Assembly: GCA_964391725.1 (NCBI GenBank)
Contig: CAYMNB010000007.1
Coordinates: 1 to 64,000, forward strand
DNA length: 64,000 bases
Direction of reading: 5' to 3'
Origin: SpSt-1165 sp964391725
Lineage (GTDB): Bacteria > Chloroflexota > Anaerolineae > Anaerolineales > Anaerolineaceae
Shown here: positions 44,113 to 53,324 of the stretch, in pieces
Position numbering within the stretch: position 1 is the stretch's first letter
Layout: each line of letters starts with the position of its first letter
The notes under the pieces: model-generated
What the model saw: the letters and a program-made list of their open reading frames with translations, nothing else
What the model was told of the DNA's origin: nothing
Database searches by the model: none
Made by a program: the position numbers and the translations under genes

Positions 44113-46935
44113 TTAATCAGTTCGCTTTTTGCTCATCAGCCACTGATACAGGGGGGGATTGTCATAGGTCTCCGTCCAGGAATCATGGTCCACACCGGGG
44201 TAGCGGGTGTAGCGAATCTTACCCCCGTATACACGTAATTGTTCCACCAGGTTATCGGAATAAGCGACCGTAACGACTGAGTCAGCATCGCCGTGGAAAT
44301 TCCAGATGGGGATATTGATGATCTTTTTGAGGATGGAGGGCTGGTAATGGGCGGCCATGAGTCCACCGCAAATAGGCGCGGCGGCAGCGAAGGTGTCAGG
44401 ATAATCCACCAGCATTTGCCAGGTGCCGAAACCGCCCAGGCTCAAGCCAGTGATCCAGATGCGGTCAGGGTCAATGGGATGGTTGCTACAGATGTCATCG
44501 ATCAGGGCGTGCACGGAGGCGGTGATCTCGCTCCATACCGTCGACTGCGGGCATTGCGGCGACGCCACGAAGAACGGGAAAGAACCACCGTTCTCGATCA
44601 CTTTGGGCAGGCCGTGTATGCGGACAGAACACAGGTCGGTGCCGCGTTCGCCCATACCGTGCAGGAAGACCAGCAGGGGAAACGTTTCGCCATGGTTTGC
44701 GGTTGCTCCCTCAGGCTGATAGAGCAGATAGGGCAGGTCAGTCAGCCCCCTTTCTTCACCGGAAAACAACATTTTCTGTTCAACAAGTTGATCCACCACG
44801 TCGAATGGTGCACTCAACAGCGGTGTCAGTTCAGCAACAGCGCCATTCACAGCCGGGGCATGTCCCCCGACAAAGACCTTGAATTCGCCGGGTTCAACAA
44901 AAGGCACGCCGTCATCGGTGAAACATGCCAGCTGGTCAGGGGTAATTTCAAACTTGAGGGTTTTGGCTTCGCCGGGGCGCAAATACACTTTCTCAAAGCC
45001 AACCAGGGTGTAATGCGGCACGGGGACGCTGGCTTCGACATCGGAGACATACACCTGTGCGACCTCATAGCCGCCTAATTCACTGGTATTGCGCACTGTG
45101 AATTCGACCAGCTGGGTCTCGTCTTTCTGCAGTTGCGGCGCCATCAGACGCAGCTTTTCAAAGACAAAGCTGCTGTAACTGAGGCCGTAGCCGAATGGAT
45201 ACAGGCATTTACCCTCAAAGTAGCGGTAGGTGCGCCCATGCATGGCATAGTCTTCAAAGGCAGGCAGATCGTCTTCGCTCTGGTAGAAGGTGACCGGCAG
45301 GCGTCCGCCGGGGTTGTAATCACCGAACAGAACATCACCCACGGCGAGGCCGCCCGCCTGGCCCGGATACCAGGCTTCGAGGATGGCAGGCAGGTTGGCT
45401 TGCGCCCAGTTGATGGCAACCGCGCTGCCATTCAACAACACGAGTATGACGGGTTTGCCGGTGGCGTGGATGGCTTTGAGCAGTTCTTCCTGCATGCCGG
45501 GCAGGGCGAGCGAGGTACGGTCGCCGTGACTGCGTTCGCCGGGCTGGTTGCCTTCCTCCTGGCCTTCTTCGCCCTCAAACAACTGCGACAGGCCCAGCAC
45601 GACCACGGCCACATCGGATGCCTCTGCCAGCGAAACGGCTTCGGCAAACAAGGCTTTGCTGTCGGTGGTCAGGTCGCACCCGGGGGCATATCGGACATTG
45701 ATACCATCGCCGGCGCGTTCACGGATGCCAGCGAAAATAGTCGATGCCTGGGCGGGGGCGCCGAAGTAGTTCCCTCGCAGCACCAATTCATCATCTGCCT
45801 TGGGCCCGATCACGGCGATGCAGCCGATGGATGCACGGTCGAGGGGCAATACTCCCTCACTTTTCAACAACACCATTGATTCGCGCGCGGTTTCCAGCGC
45901 CAGTGCCTGGTGGGCGGGGCTGTTGACCACCGCGTAGGGGATGGCGTTGAAAGGAACCTCTTCAAACGGGTCAAACATGCCCAGCAGGAAACGCGCTTTG
46001 AACAGGCGTTTGACCGACCGGTCAATGATGGCTTCAGAGATCAATCCTTTTTGGTGGGCTTCTACCAGAAAGGCGTAGGTTTCGCCGCAATTGAGGTCAC
46101 AGCCATGCTGCACCGCCAGGGCGGAGGCTTCCGCAGCGGTTTCAACCAGCTTGTGGTGTTTGTAGATGTCGCTGATGGCCCCGCAGTCAGAAACCACATA
46201 GCCATCGAAACCCCATTCTTCGCGCAGCACCTGCTGCAGCAAGGTTTCAGAAGCGCAGCAGGCTTCGCCGTTGGTGCGGTTGTAGGCGCCCATGACGGAG
46301 TAAGCCTGACCTTCCTGCACGGTCGCCTGGAAGGCAGGCAAATAGGTGGTGCGCATGTCGCGCCAGGTGGCTTTTGCATCGAAATGATGGCGGTCGGCTT
46401 CGGGCCCGCTGTGTACGGCGTAATGTTTGGGCGTGGCGATGGTCTTGAAGTAGCGCGGGTGGCTGCCCTGCAAGCCTTTGACAAAATTGACACCCAAACG
46501 GCTGGTCAGGAAGGGATCTTCGCCATAAGTTTCCTGCCCTCTGCCCCAGCGCGGGTCACGGAAAATGTTGATGTTGGGCGTCCAGAAGGTGAGTCCTTCA
46601 TAGATTTTATGCACATGCGCGCGCCCCTGCTGGTTGTATTTTGCGCGTGCTTCGTCAGCAATCACGGAAGCGATGCGGTAGATAAGATCAGGATTCCAAC
46701 TGGCAGCCATGCCGATTGCCTGGGGGAATACGGTGGCGATGCCGGCGCGGCCGATGCCATGCAGACATTCATTCCACCAGTTGTAGCCGGGGATGCCCAG
46801 CCGGTCGATGGGCGGGGCTGTGTGCAGCATTTGCGAGATTTTTTCTTCGACGGTCAGGCGCGAGACCAGATCGTCCACACGCTCTTCGATGGACAAACTG
46901 GTATCCAGATATGCCGGGGTGGTGTTTGATTTCAT
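44113..46935 (-). CDS. GH3 beta-xylosidase/glucosidase fused to a C-terminal esterase
   Basis: A 940-residue fusion. GH3 N-terminal domain (about 10-310) has the nucleophile Asp250 in VSDCGAI, the form seen in beta-xylosidases, plus GRGQETYGEDP and the KHYAVHSG motif. The GH3 C-terminal domain (about 350-580) and fibronectin-III-like domain (about 610-690) follow. After a linker comes an alpha/beta-hydrolase (about 735-935) with FLHGMGERG, Ser832 in GLSLGG, Asp885 in HGDADS and His917, a full catalytic triad of the CE1/feruloyl-type esterases. No signal peptide is seen. One chain could thus cleave a glycosidic bond and an ester, as needed for esterified xylo-oligosaccharides. RBS AAGGAG precedes the ATG. 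Confidence 0.92.
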   Translation of the reverse strand: MKSNTTPAYLDTSLSIEERVDDLVSRLTVEEKISQMLHTAPPIDRLGIPGYNWWNECLHGIGRAGIATVFPQAIGMAASWNPDLIYRIASVIADEARAKYNQQGRAHVHKIYEGLTFWTPNINIFRDPRWGRGQETYGEDPFLTSRLGVNFVKGLQGSHPRYFKTIATPKHYAVHSGPEADRHHFDAKATWRDMRTTYLPAFQATVQEGQAYSVMGAYNRTNGEACCASETLLQQVLREEWGFDGYVVSDCGAISDIYKHHKLVETAAEASALAVQHGCDLNCGETYAFLVEAHQKGLISEAIIDRSVKRLFKARFLLGMFDPFEEVPFNAIPYAVVNSPAHQALALETARESMVLLKSEGVLPLDRASIGCIAVIGPKADDELVLRGNYFGAPAQASTIFAGIRERAGDGINVRYAPGCDLTTDSKALFAEAVSLAEASDVAVVVLGLSQLFEGEEGQEEGNQPGERSHGDRTSLALPGMQEELLKAIHATGKPVILVLLNGSAVAINWAQANLPAILEAWYPGQAGGLAVGDVLFGDYNPGGRLPVTFYQSEDDLPAFEDYAMHGRTYRYFEGKCLYPFGYGLSYSSFVFEKLRLMAPQLQKDETQLVEFTVRNTSELGGYEVAQVYVSDVEASVPVPHYTLVGFEKVYLRPGEAKTLKFEITPDQLACFTDDGVPFVEPGEFKVFVGGHAPAVNGAVAELTPLLSAPFDVVDQLVEQKMLFSGEERGLTDLPYLLYQPEGATANHGETFPLLVFLHGMGERGTDLCSVRIHGLPKVIENGGSFPFFVASPQCPQSTVWSEITASVHALIDDICSNHPIDPDRIWITGLSLGGFGTWQMLVDYPDTFAAAAPICGGLMAAHYQPSILKKIINIPIWNFHGDADSVVTVAYSDNLVEQLRVYGGKIRYTRYPGVDHDSWTETYDNPPLYQWLMSKKRTD

Positions 46936-47085
46936 GAAAAACTCCTTGAACTAGGTGAGTGAACAGGCAGGTACCCTCTAATTGTAAACGGAATTAGAAG
47001 ATACTTGTCGATGCAAATGAAAAGCAAAAAGGTGTACTAATGGATGAAATGATAAAATCATTGAGGAACCAACTGAGGAGGATAG

Positions 47086-47678
47086 ATGAAACCCAAATAC
47101 CCGTCTGTGACAGAAGAAGAAAGACTGGACATCCTTGACCAGATCACCCGGTCGATTGAGGCACACTTTGCGCACTGGCAGGATGCGCGTATCATGCCTG
47201 CGGATCTTGCCGGAGAACATTACAGATTTGCTGACCTCATTCGTCAGAGCGATGGCCCCGCAAGCAATTTTCCTTGCAGATGATGGCGTTTCTGTCGCTG
47301 CTCAACACCGGCCATACCCGTTTTTACGATCCCTGGCTGGCGCAATTACCGCCATTAGGGATGACGCTGCATGAGAATGGTGGAGAGTGGCTGGTGACTG
47401 ATAGCCTGATAAATCAGTTGGAATCGGGCGATGTGGTTGAACAGATTGAAGGGAAAGCGGTCTCAGACTGGTTTCAAGAGCTTCAGCCATATCTGGTGGG
47501 CAGTCCGCAATCCAAAACGGTGCAATTCGGTGATTGGAACTCGGTGTTTCCACCGGTGCTGGGTTTGTTGTTACCTGATAAGTATACGGTCACTTTGCAC
47601 GACAGCGCCGACAGGATGAATGAGCCAAACATCAACCGCAGCCAGCTGGTTCCTGATAATGCGGAGATAGTGACCTAA
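47086..47678 (+). pseudogene. decayed S41-family peptidase
   Basis: The first frame (47086-47283, from ATG with GAGGAGG upstream) and the overlapping second frame (to 47678) together resemble only the N-terminal part of S41 (C-terminal processing-like) peptidases: MMAFLSLLNTGHT, then LESGDVVEQIEGKAV, the PDZ-like segment. The frame breaks by -1 around 47250-47280. The catalytic domain with its Ser/Lys is missing downstream. A relic is the best reading. Confidence 0.6.
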
Positions 47679-47749
47679 GGCAGGTGGTGTGCAGAGAGCG
47701 TGGCATATTTCCAGTAGTAAAGATCTCCCAACGGGGGAGGGATTCCTCG

Positions 47750-48172
47750 CTATTGTAAGAATTTCACATAAAAAAGTTCAGGATCGCCTTCATCCAGGTC
47801 ATGGATGACACCGCTCAGTTTGTATTGGCGGCGGGCAAGCAATTTCTGCATGGGATGGTTGGTGAGGTTGGTGGAAGTGAACAATTTTTCCGTGGTGCAG
47901 ATATCTTCCGCATGCTGCATCAAACGCATGCCGATGCCGCTGCGGCGGTGTTCGGGATGCGTGTAGAGCAAGCTCACGAATCCCAGCCCAAAGAAGGTAA
48001 ATTCCAGGATGAAATAGCCGACGATGGCGCCATCAATCACCGCAACATGGCATTGCTGCTGCTGGATGCTATGTTGGAGGTAGTTTTTTCGTTCGGTATC
48101 CTGCCCGAGGTGGTCGAAGGCGCAAATCTCGGCAAGGTCATCGGCTGATGCCGGGCGGTTGCTGATCATCAT
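47750..48172 (-). CDS. GNAT-family N-acetyltransferase
   Basis: A 140-residue acetyltransferase. The acetyl-CoA-binding loop reads HPEHRRSGIGMRLM (the R-x-x-G-x-G/A motif), preceded by the strand GFVSLLYT and followed by the helix leading to ENIC-like EDICTTEKLF. The substrate is unknown. The gene lies 15 bp after the GH116 gene stop in the same direction, so it may be the last gene of that transcript. Confidence 0.85.
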   Translation of the reverse strand: MMISNRPASADDLAEICAFDHLGQDTERKNYLQHSIQQQQCHVAVIDGAIVGYFILEFTFFGLGFVSLLYTHPEHRRSGIGMRLMQHAEDICTTEKLFTSTNLTNHPMQKLLARRQYKLSGVIHDLDEGDPELFYVKFLQ

Positions 48173-48187
48173 AGGCGCTCCCTGTGG

Positions 48188-50746
48188 TTAATAGGCTATT
48201 TCCTTGATTGTACCGTGAGAAACGACTGTGGTGGGGTGCAGTGATATTTCCTCATCACCAATCTGCAGGTTGAGCGTATCGAGGATCAGACTACCTGCCT
48301 TGAGGTCAATGCTGAGCGTGCGTTTTTGCCAGTCGAGGGTAAAGGTGCCCCAGCCGGAAGCGGTGGAAAAGAAACATACCAGCGGGTCAATGGAAATCTG
48401 CGGGGCGATACGCATGGTTTTACTGACTGCGGAGTAACGAAAGCCGGTGAGGGCGGGCAGCAGGGCATAAGAAGCCATGGCGCGGGCGTAGTAGTTGCCG
48501 CATTCATACTCGTTCCAGGGGTTGCGGGTGCGGCCATTATAGCGGGCGCGTAAGGTGTTCACGATGGTCAGGCCTTCAGCAAGCATGCCATTGGCGATCA
48601 TGTGCGAAGCCACCTGGTATTCGATGCCAGTCCAGACCTCATCGGAATAGACAAAGGGCAAAGTCGGTTTGCCGCCATTTGGCCAGCTGCACAACAGCAA
48701 GCCGCCTTCTTCGCCAATGGCGTAGCCCGGACGCTGGGTGTTGGCATGCTGCCAGAGCGAAAGTTTGAAGTTGTGCTGCCAGATGGATTGCAGATGCTGG
48801 CAGATGTGGTCGTGATTCTGGGGTGTCTCAATGCCGCATACCCAGGCAAGCCAGGCCCCCAACACACCGTCAGAGAGAATGCCTGAGCCATACTGGTATT
48901 TGGGGCCTTCTTTAAGCAGCAATTGCTGTTCTTCAGTGGGGTGTTCGCCGAAACTGGCGAGCAGTTCCAAAAAACTGCGGTCGCGCAAGCCCTCATAACG
49001 GACACGCTGTTGATAGTAAGTGCCATTGAAACAAATAGCATCGATGTTCTCAGCGCCTATGCGGGCTAATTGTTCATAAAAACCAGCATCAGCAGGATCG
49101 CCGACCGCCCTGGCAAGCAGTGACATAGCGGTCAGGGCGGCAATGTAAAAACTGCTGCACATGCCTTCTGGCCCCCAAAATTCTATGTCGTAGGTGTTGT
49201 GGTGGGGTTCTTCCACCAGTCCACGGTGGCGCGGGTCCCACTGCTCAATACAGAAATCCATGCTGCGTTTGACGTTGGGATAAATGCTTTTCATCCAGGC
49301 GTCGTCGCCGCTGATGTGCCAATCGCGGTAGACTTTGATAATTCCACCCAGCTGCCCATCGGAGGCGGCGTGGTAAGTATGGCTGGTTTCTTGTCCGGGA
49401 GGGGCGCTGCGGAAGTTGATATGACCCTGTTCGTTGATCGATCGCAGCAGTTCCTGTTCGCGGAAACTGCGTTCAAGGGCAGGAAACAAGTGTGGGATGG
49501 CCTGGGCATAGTTCCACACATGCGTGCAGGAACCCGGACAGCAGCCGGCGTTGGAGAAACAACCTTCCCACGCCCACAAGCCGCCGTCTTCATGGCGCAG
49601 GATGGTGGGTGACTTGATGATGGCTAAATTGGCTGAGACCGCCTCCAGTACGACTGCCGGCAGGGTGGAAGTAAACAATGATTGATGAAAGGCTTCGCTC
49701 TGGCGAGTCAGGTAGTCATATTGTTCGCACACATAGCGGAGGACGTCAGCAGCATCTTGCCACTGGGTGGTGTAATAGGGATGCCAGTGCTGGCAATCGC
49801 AGGTGGATTCATCAGAGCAGCGAGGATCGACAATATTGGGGAAGTACCAGCTGATGACCACGGGGTAGGTGATGCTTGCGCCCGGCGCCAGGCTGCCTTC
49901 GACCAATACGGAGCCACCGGTGCGTTCATGTTTGCCGATATCGGCTGTATCGCCCTTTGGCTGGAATGTTCCGCTGGAAATCTCGCGCCACAACGCAGAA
50001 ACCGCATCAAACCAGCCGCCGCGGAACCAGCAGGCTTTGATCTGCGGGTCTGCGTTTAGGATCCCGAAGGCGGCGCTGCCAAAAGTGGATGAATCAGTGG
50101 GTTCGTCGTTCTCAAAAAAGACACCCAATCGGTCCAGTGCCTGGCTGTGCATGCTGGTTTGGCATCCTTTTTGCGCCAGGTTGGTCAGGTGGTAGGAAAA
50201 TTGGAAAGTGACGGCTTGCAGGGTGGGATTGGTCAGGGTGTATTCAAGGATAGCGCACGGCAGGCTGGAGTGTTTGTCATCCAGCGGAATGAAGGGATTG
50301 AAAGCGCGGATGGCAATGTTAAGTGGTACATCCGGGTCTGACAGCTCAACATAAGCGAAGGGATATTCCCCGCGGAAGGTGACATTGCGCAGGCGCGGCA
50401 GCCCTTCGTAGCCGGCACCGTTGTAGCCCTGTGATTTCAAACCTTGATTGTAGATTTTCTCCGGTGGGAAAGGGCCTTCCAGCAAGCGGGTCAGTCCAGA
50501 TTCCGGCAGATGCAGCAGGGCAAAGCCGCCATCCTGCCCGCGATGACGATCCGGTTCAGCGGTAGTGCTGGGCGCATTACGGATGGAAAGATCTTGCAAG
50601 GCACCGATGCCGTTGAGGCACACACAACCAGCGCCGATGCCGCCTAATGGAAAGGCGATCTGCAGCAGGTTCTGTCCTTCGAAAGTCTTTTGGGGGGCGG
50701 GTTGCATGAATTGATCCAACGGCAGGGGGGGCGGTTTGTCTGTCAT
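48188..50746 (-). CDS. GH116-family glycoside hydrolase (beta-glucosidase/GBA2-like)
   Basis: An 852-residue enzyme with the GH116 plan: an N-terminal beta-sandwich (about 20-330) and a C-terminal (alpha/alpha)6 barrel (about 360-800). The nucleophile Glu lies in HNTYDIEFWG and the acid/base Asp in GSGILSDGVLGAW, both conserved. CCPGSCTHVWNYAQ is another family marker. GH116 enzymes act on beta-glucosides, beta-xylosides or glucosylceramide. No signal peptide is seen, so a cytoplasmic role on imported glycosides is likely. The start has AAAGGTGA upstream. Confidence 0.92.
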   Translation of the reverse strand: MTDKPPPLPLDQFMQPAPQKTFEGQNLLQIAFPLGGIGAGCVCLNGIGALQDLSIRNAPSTTAEPDRHRGQDGGFALLHLPESGLTRLLEGPFPPEKIYNQGLKSQGYNGAGYEGLPRLRNVTFRGEYPFAYVELSDPDVPLNIAIRAFNPFIPLDDKHSSLPCAILEYTLTNPTLQAVTFQFSYHLTNLAQKGCQTSMHSQALDRLGVFFENDEPTDSSTFGSAAFGILNADPQIKACWFRGGWFDAVSALWREISSGTFQPKGDTADIGKHERTGGSVLVEGSLAPGASITYPVVISWYFPNIVDPRCSDESTCDCQHWHPYYTTQWQDAADVLRYVCEQYDYLTRQSEAFHQSLFTSTLPAVVLEAVSANLAIIKSPTILRHEDGGLWAWEGCFSNAGCCPGSCTHVWNYAQAIPHLFPALERSFREQELLRSINEQGHINFRSAPPGQETSHTYHAASDGQLGGIIKVYRDWHISGDDAWMKSIYPNVKRSMDFCIEQWDPRHRGLVEEPHHNTYDIEFWGPEGMCSSFYIAALTAMSLLARAVGDPADAGFYEQLARIGAENIDAICFNGTYYQQRVRYEGLRDRSFLELLASFGEHPTEEQQLLLKEGPKYQYGSGILSDGVLGAWLAWVCGIETPQNHDHICQHLQSIWQHNFKLSLWQHANTQRPGYAIGEEGGLLLCSWPNGGKPTLPFVYSDEVWTGIEYQVASHMIANGMLAEGLTIVNTLRARYNGRTRNPWNEYECGNYYARAMASYALLPALTGFRYSAVSKTMRIAPQISIDPLVCFFSTASGWGTFTLDWQKRTLSIDLKAGSLILDTLNLQIGDEEISLHPTTVVSHGTIKEIAY

Positions 50747-50824
50747 AGTTCACCTTTCATGGGGCGGTTCGGTTAACTTAAGCAGGTATTATGAGTTATT
50801 GTAAAGCAAATCGACAAGAGATAA

Positions 50825-50908
50825 TCAACCTTTTACTGAGCCCAATTTCATGCCAGTAGTGAAATAACGCTGCAGGAACGGATACACCACCAGAATGGGG
50901 ATCATGGG
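50825..50908 (-). pseudogene. C-terminal remnant of a CUT1 sugar ABC permease
   Basis: Twenty-seven codons (PMIPILVVYPFLQRYF ... GSVKG, then stop) match the very end of LplC/YtcP-type carbohydrate permeases, where VYPFLQRYF and a final VKG are near invariant. They directly follow the stop codon of the XRE regulator gene in the same frame. The rest of the permease is gone, so this marks an old deletion that removed a sugar importer. Confidence 0.65.
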
Positions 50909-51679
50909 TTAAAAATCCATATTGCGGATCAGGTCGTCCAAAAAGGATTTTGGCAGAAAGGGGCCAAGCGCGGGGAGATGCTCCATAACCCAATCCTGAT
51001 CAGGGGTTTTCTCGATCAACCGCAACAATGTGTCACGGGCTATGAATGGCGCCAGACGCAGCACAAAGGTTTTATCGACTTCACCGTCGATGGCCTTATC
51101 AATGGCCACGCTCATCACCTCACGGCTGACAAAAGGTGCCAGATTCTCAATCACAGACAGGCTTTCCAGATCGTTTTTCGCCAGGTACGACAGGAATTTT
51201 TCCTCGAGCACTTCGCGGCTGAGGAAAGGCGCCATCTGCATCAATAACTTCAATTTTGGATCTGAGGGCACATGGCGGGTGTGTCCGTGCACGGTATGGT
51301 GTGTGTGTTTGTGATGGGAACCGGGAACATCAAAAAAATCATCCCCTTCTTCATTTTCATCTTCTTCCTCGTCATCATCATCGACATCCTGATTGTCCAA
51401 CTCTTCGTCTTCCTCGTCCAACCTACCGGCCATGCGTCGAGAGAAGAGGGAGTTTTTCTTGCGCAGGTCTGCCGGATCGGGATTGATGAGACGGTCGATG
51501 GTGACGCCGAACAGGCGCGCCAATCGCACCAGGGTTTCGACGTCCGGCGCAGATTCGCCATTCTCCCATTTAGATACTGCCTGATGGCTGAGATCGAGCT
51601 GCCGTGCCAGCTGACGCTGGGTCCAACCACGCTCCTGCCGCAGGGAGGCTATTGAGGCCCCAATTAATTTACTATCCAT
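50909..51679 (-). CDS. XRE-family regulator with acidic linker and helical-repeat C-terminus
   Basis: A 256-residue protein. The N-terminal HTH (about 5-60; GWTQRQLARQLDLSHQAVSKWENG) is of the Cro/CI type. Next is a strongly acidic stretch (about 92-115, mostly Asp and Glu) and a His-rich segment (HHKHTHHTVHGH, about 122-133). The C-terminal ~115 residues contain a repeated unit, APFLSREVLEE / APFVSREVMSV / APFIARDTLLR, at about 38- and 36-residue intervals, like a helical repeat. Twin palindromes overlapping its promoter suggest autoregulation. The function of the repeat domain is unknown; the His cluster could bind metal. Confidence 0.82.
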   Translation of the reverse strand: MDSKLIGASIASLRQERGWTQRQLARQLDLSHQAVSKWENGESAPDVETLVRLARLFGVTIDRLINPDPADLRKKNSLFSRRMAGRLDEEDEELDNQDVDDDDEEEDENEEGDDFFDVPGSHHKHTHHTVHGHTRHVPSDPKLKLLMQMAPFLSREVLEEKFLSYLAKNDLESLSVIENLAPFVSREVMSVAIDKAIDGEVDKTFVLRLAPFIARDTLLRLIEKTPDQDWVMEHLPALGPFLPKSFLDDLIRNMDF

Positions 51680-51702
51680 GTTATTCTCCTTTGTTTTCTT
51701 TC

Positions 51703-51754
51703 AGTAGAATTCTACTAATGGTAGAATTCTACTGGTATTACGAATGCTTGTCAA
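51703..51754 (-). promoter_or_regulatory. promoter with twin palindromic operators of the XRE regulator
   Basis: Reading leftwards, TTGACA (51754-51749) and TAGAAT (51731-51726) are 17 bp apart. Two copies of GTAGAATTCTAC, a perfect palindrome (51704-51715 and 51721-51732), are centred 17 bp apart; one covers the -10 box and the other the early transcribed region. This is the layout of a self-repressed regulator. Confidence 0.8.
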
Positions 51755-51840
51755 GAACTTTCCTCTGAAAAACACAAAACCTCCGACACTTTAAGAGCAA
51801 GAGGTTCTGCCTATCTGAGTATGATGGAAAACAGGAGGAT

Positions 51841-53130
51841 TTACTCCTGCCGCAACTCCAGCACCCAGTCAGTACTACCGGGCGGGACGAAGGTGGTGTT
51901 GTGCCAGGGGGCGATCTCTACAGGCTCGATGGCGGTACGTTCACCGCTACGCGGGTCGTACCACTGTGCGTGCAATTGCGATCCTTTCAAAAGGAAGGTG
52001 CGAATGGTCACCGGCAACCCGGTTGGGATATATACCAGCGCATAGGAACCATCAGGTGCGCGGCAAGCAGACACATGATCAGCTCCGGTAGGGTTGGGGA
52101 GAGCAATCAATGACTGATCCGGCAGACGGTCAAAGTAAGGTCCAGATTCAATTAACTGGCGGGCAAACTGCATCTGTCTGGACCCCGGCAGGTGCAGGGC
52201 TTTCTCCCAGGGTGTATTGGCGGCGATGATGGGCTTATCGCCGGCTTTCCACATCTGCCAGATATCGTTGCAGCCGTAAGTATGTCCGCAGGCGCCGCTG
52301 AACAGCGACCAGTAGCAGAATTTGCGTGCCTGGTGGGCGTCAAGGCGTCCGAAGGCTTCAGTGAAGCCATGCGCGATATTTTCATAACCCGGCTCGCCAT
52401 CTATCACTGGTTTGATCGGGGTGCGGTTGTATTCGGCGGCGATGGAAGCGTAGTTGTCGCGGTCGCGGGTGTGGCCGGTCTGGATCATGTTGAAATCAAG
52501 CCAACCGGCGTCGTGAAACCAGAAAGCGGAAGAGTACTGCCCGATGGGGTGGTAGGTTTTTAGATGCCGTCCGCCATCGCCTTCACTCAATCCCTGCGCC
52601 ATCGCTGCGATGGTTTGGCGTTCTTCTTCATCACCGATAAATTTGTCGCCGCCCAGGATCCAGATGATGGGCGCACGGCGGTAACGCGCGCCGAGAAACC
52701 GTCCGTAAACCCGCGCATTATCGGGATTGAACACCTGGGGACCGATACCGCCGTCCTTGTGCCATTTGTCACCCCAGGTGGGCAGCATGCCTACGAAAAG
52801 ACTCAGTTCAGCTGCGCGATTGACGACCCAGTCAACATCTTCAAAGTAGGCTTCGTTGGGGCGGGTGGGATCATTGTCAATCAAGGGGTGATGCCCGGCG
52901 GGGTTGGGGGTGTTCAAGCCATCCAATTCCGCCAACACCACCGCCTGGATGACGGTGAAGGATTTGGCAGCACGATCCTGCAGGTAGTGATCGGCTTCGC
53001 TGCGGCTGAGGCGGTGAAAAAGCTCCCAGGCGGTGTCTGCCAGGTAAAAGAATGGGCTGCCATCCGGTTTCACCAGATAGCGCTGGTTGGGGCTGACCAT
53101 CAGGCTTTGGTTAGCGGTATGATCGTTCAT
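51841..53130 (-). CDS. DUF4038 glycoside hydrolase (GH140-like)
   Basis: About 429 residues: a TIM-barrel domain (DUF4038 type, about 15-340), opening with YLVKPDGSPFFYLADTAWEL and containing WILGGDK and VIDGEPGYE (likely catalytic acids), then a C-terminal beta-sandwich of the 'putative collagen-binding' type (about 350-425; YALVYIPTG, WYDPRSGE). The known activity in this group is the apiosidase of GH140, acting on plant pectin side chains; other specificities are possible. The ATG at 53130 is chosen because AGGGAG lies just upstream. No signal peptide is seen. Confidence 0.83.
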   Translation of the reverse strand: MNDHTANQSLMVSPNQRYLVKPDGSPFFYLADTAWELFHRLSRSEADHYLQDRAAKSFTVIQAVVLAELDGLNTPNPAGHHPLIDNDPTRPNEAYFEDVDWVVNRAAELSLFVGMLPTWGDKWHKDGGIGPQVFNPDNARVYGRFLGARYRRAPIIWILGGDKFIGDEEERQTIAAMAQGLSEGDGGRHLKTYHPIGQYSSAFWFHDAGWLDFNMIQTGHTRDRDNYASIAAEYNRTPIKPVIDGEPGYENIAHGFTEAFGRLDAHQARKFCYWSLFSGACGHTYGCNDIWQMWKAGDKPIIAANTPWEKALHLPGSRQMQFARQLIESGPYFDRLPDQSLIALPNPTGADHVSACRAPDGSYALVYIPTGLPVTIRTFLLKGSQLHAQWYDPRSGERTAIEPVEIAPWHNTTFVPPGSTDWVLELRQE

Positions 53131-53324
53131 ATAGTAACTCCCTGTGATTGGGTAGGTAATGGCAGTAATTTCTGTCATGAGTTTATCACGTTGGCGCCTG
53201 CTTCATGAAGATTAGAAAACCTGCCGATTGCTGGACAATTTGCCGCAGTGCGGCATAAATACCGTATAATTGTGAAAATGTTTTATCCAAAAGGGGCCAG
53301 GATTGTAGTTCAGGAGAGATGAAG

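Noticed and set aside
45910..46929. Long rightward frame of 339 codons inside the GH3 gene
   Set aside because: It is antisense to a clear GH3 enzyme with all motifs; its translation shows no family features.
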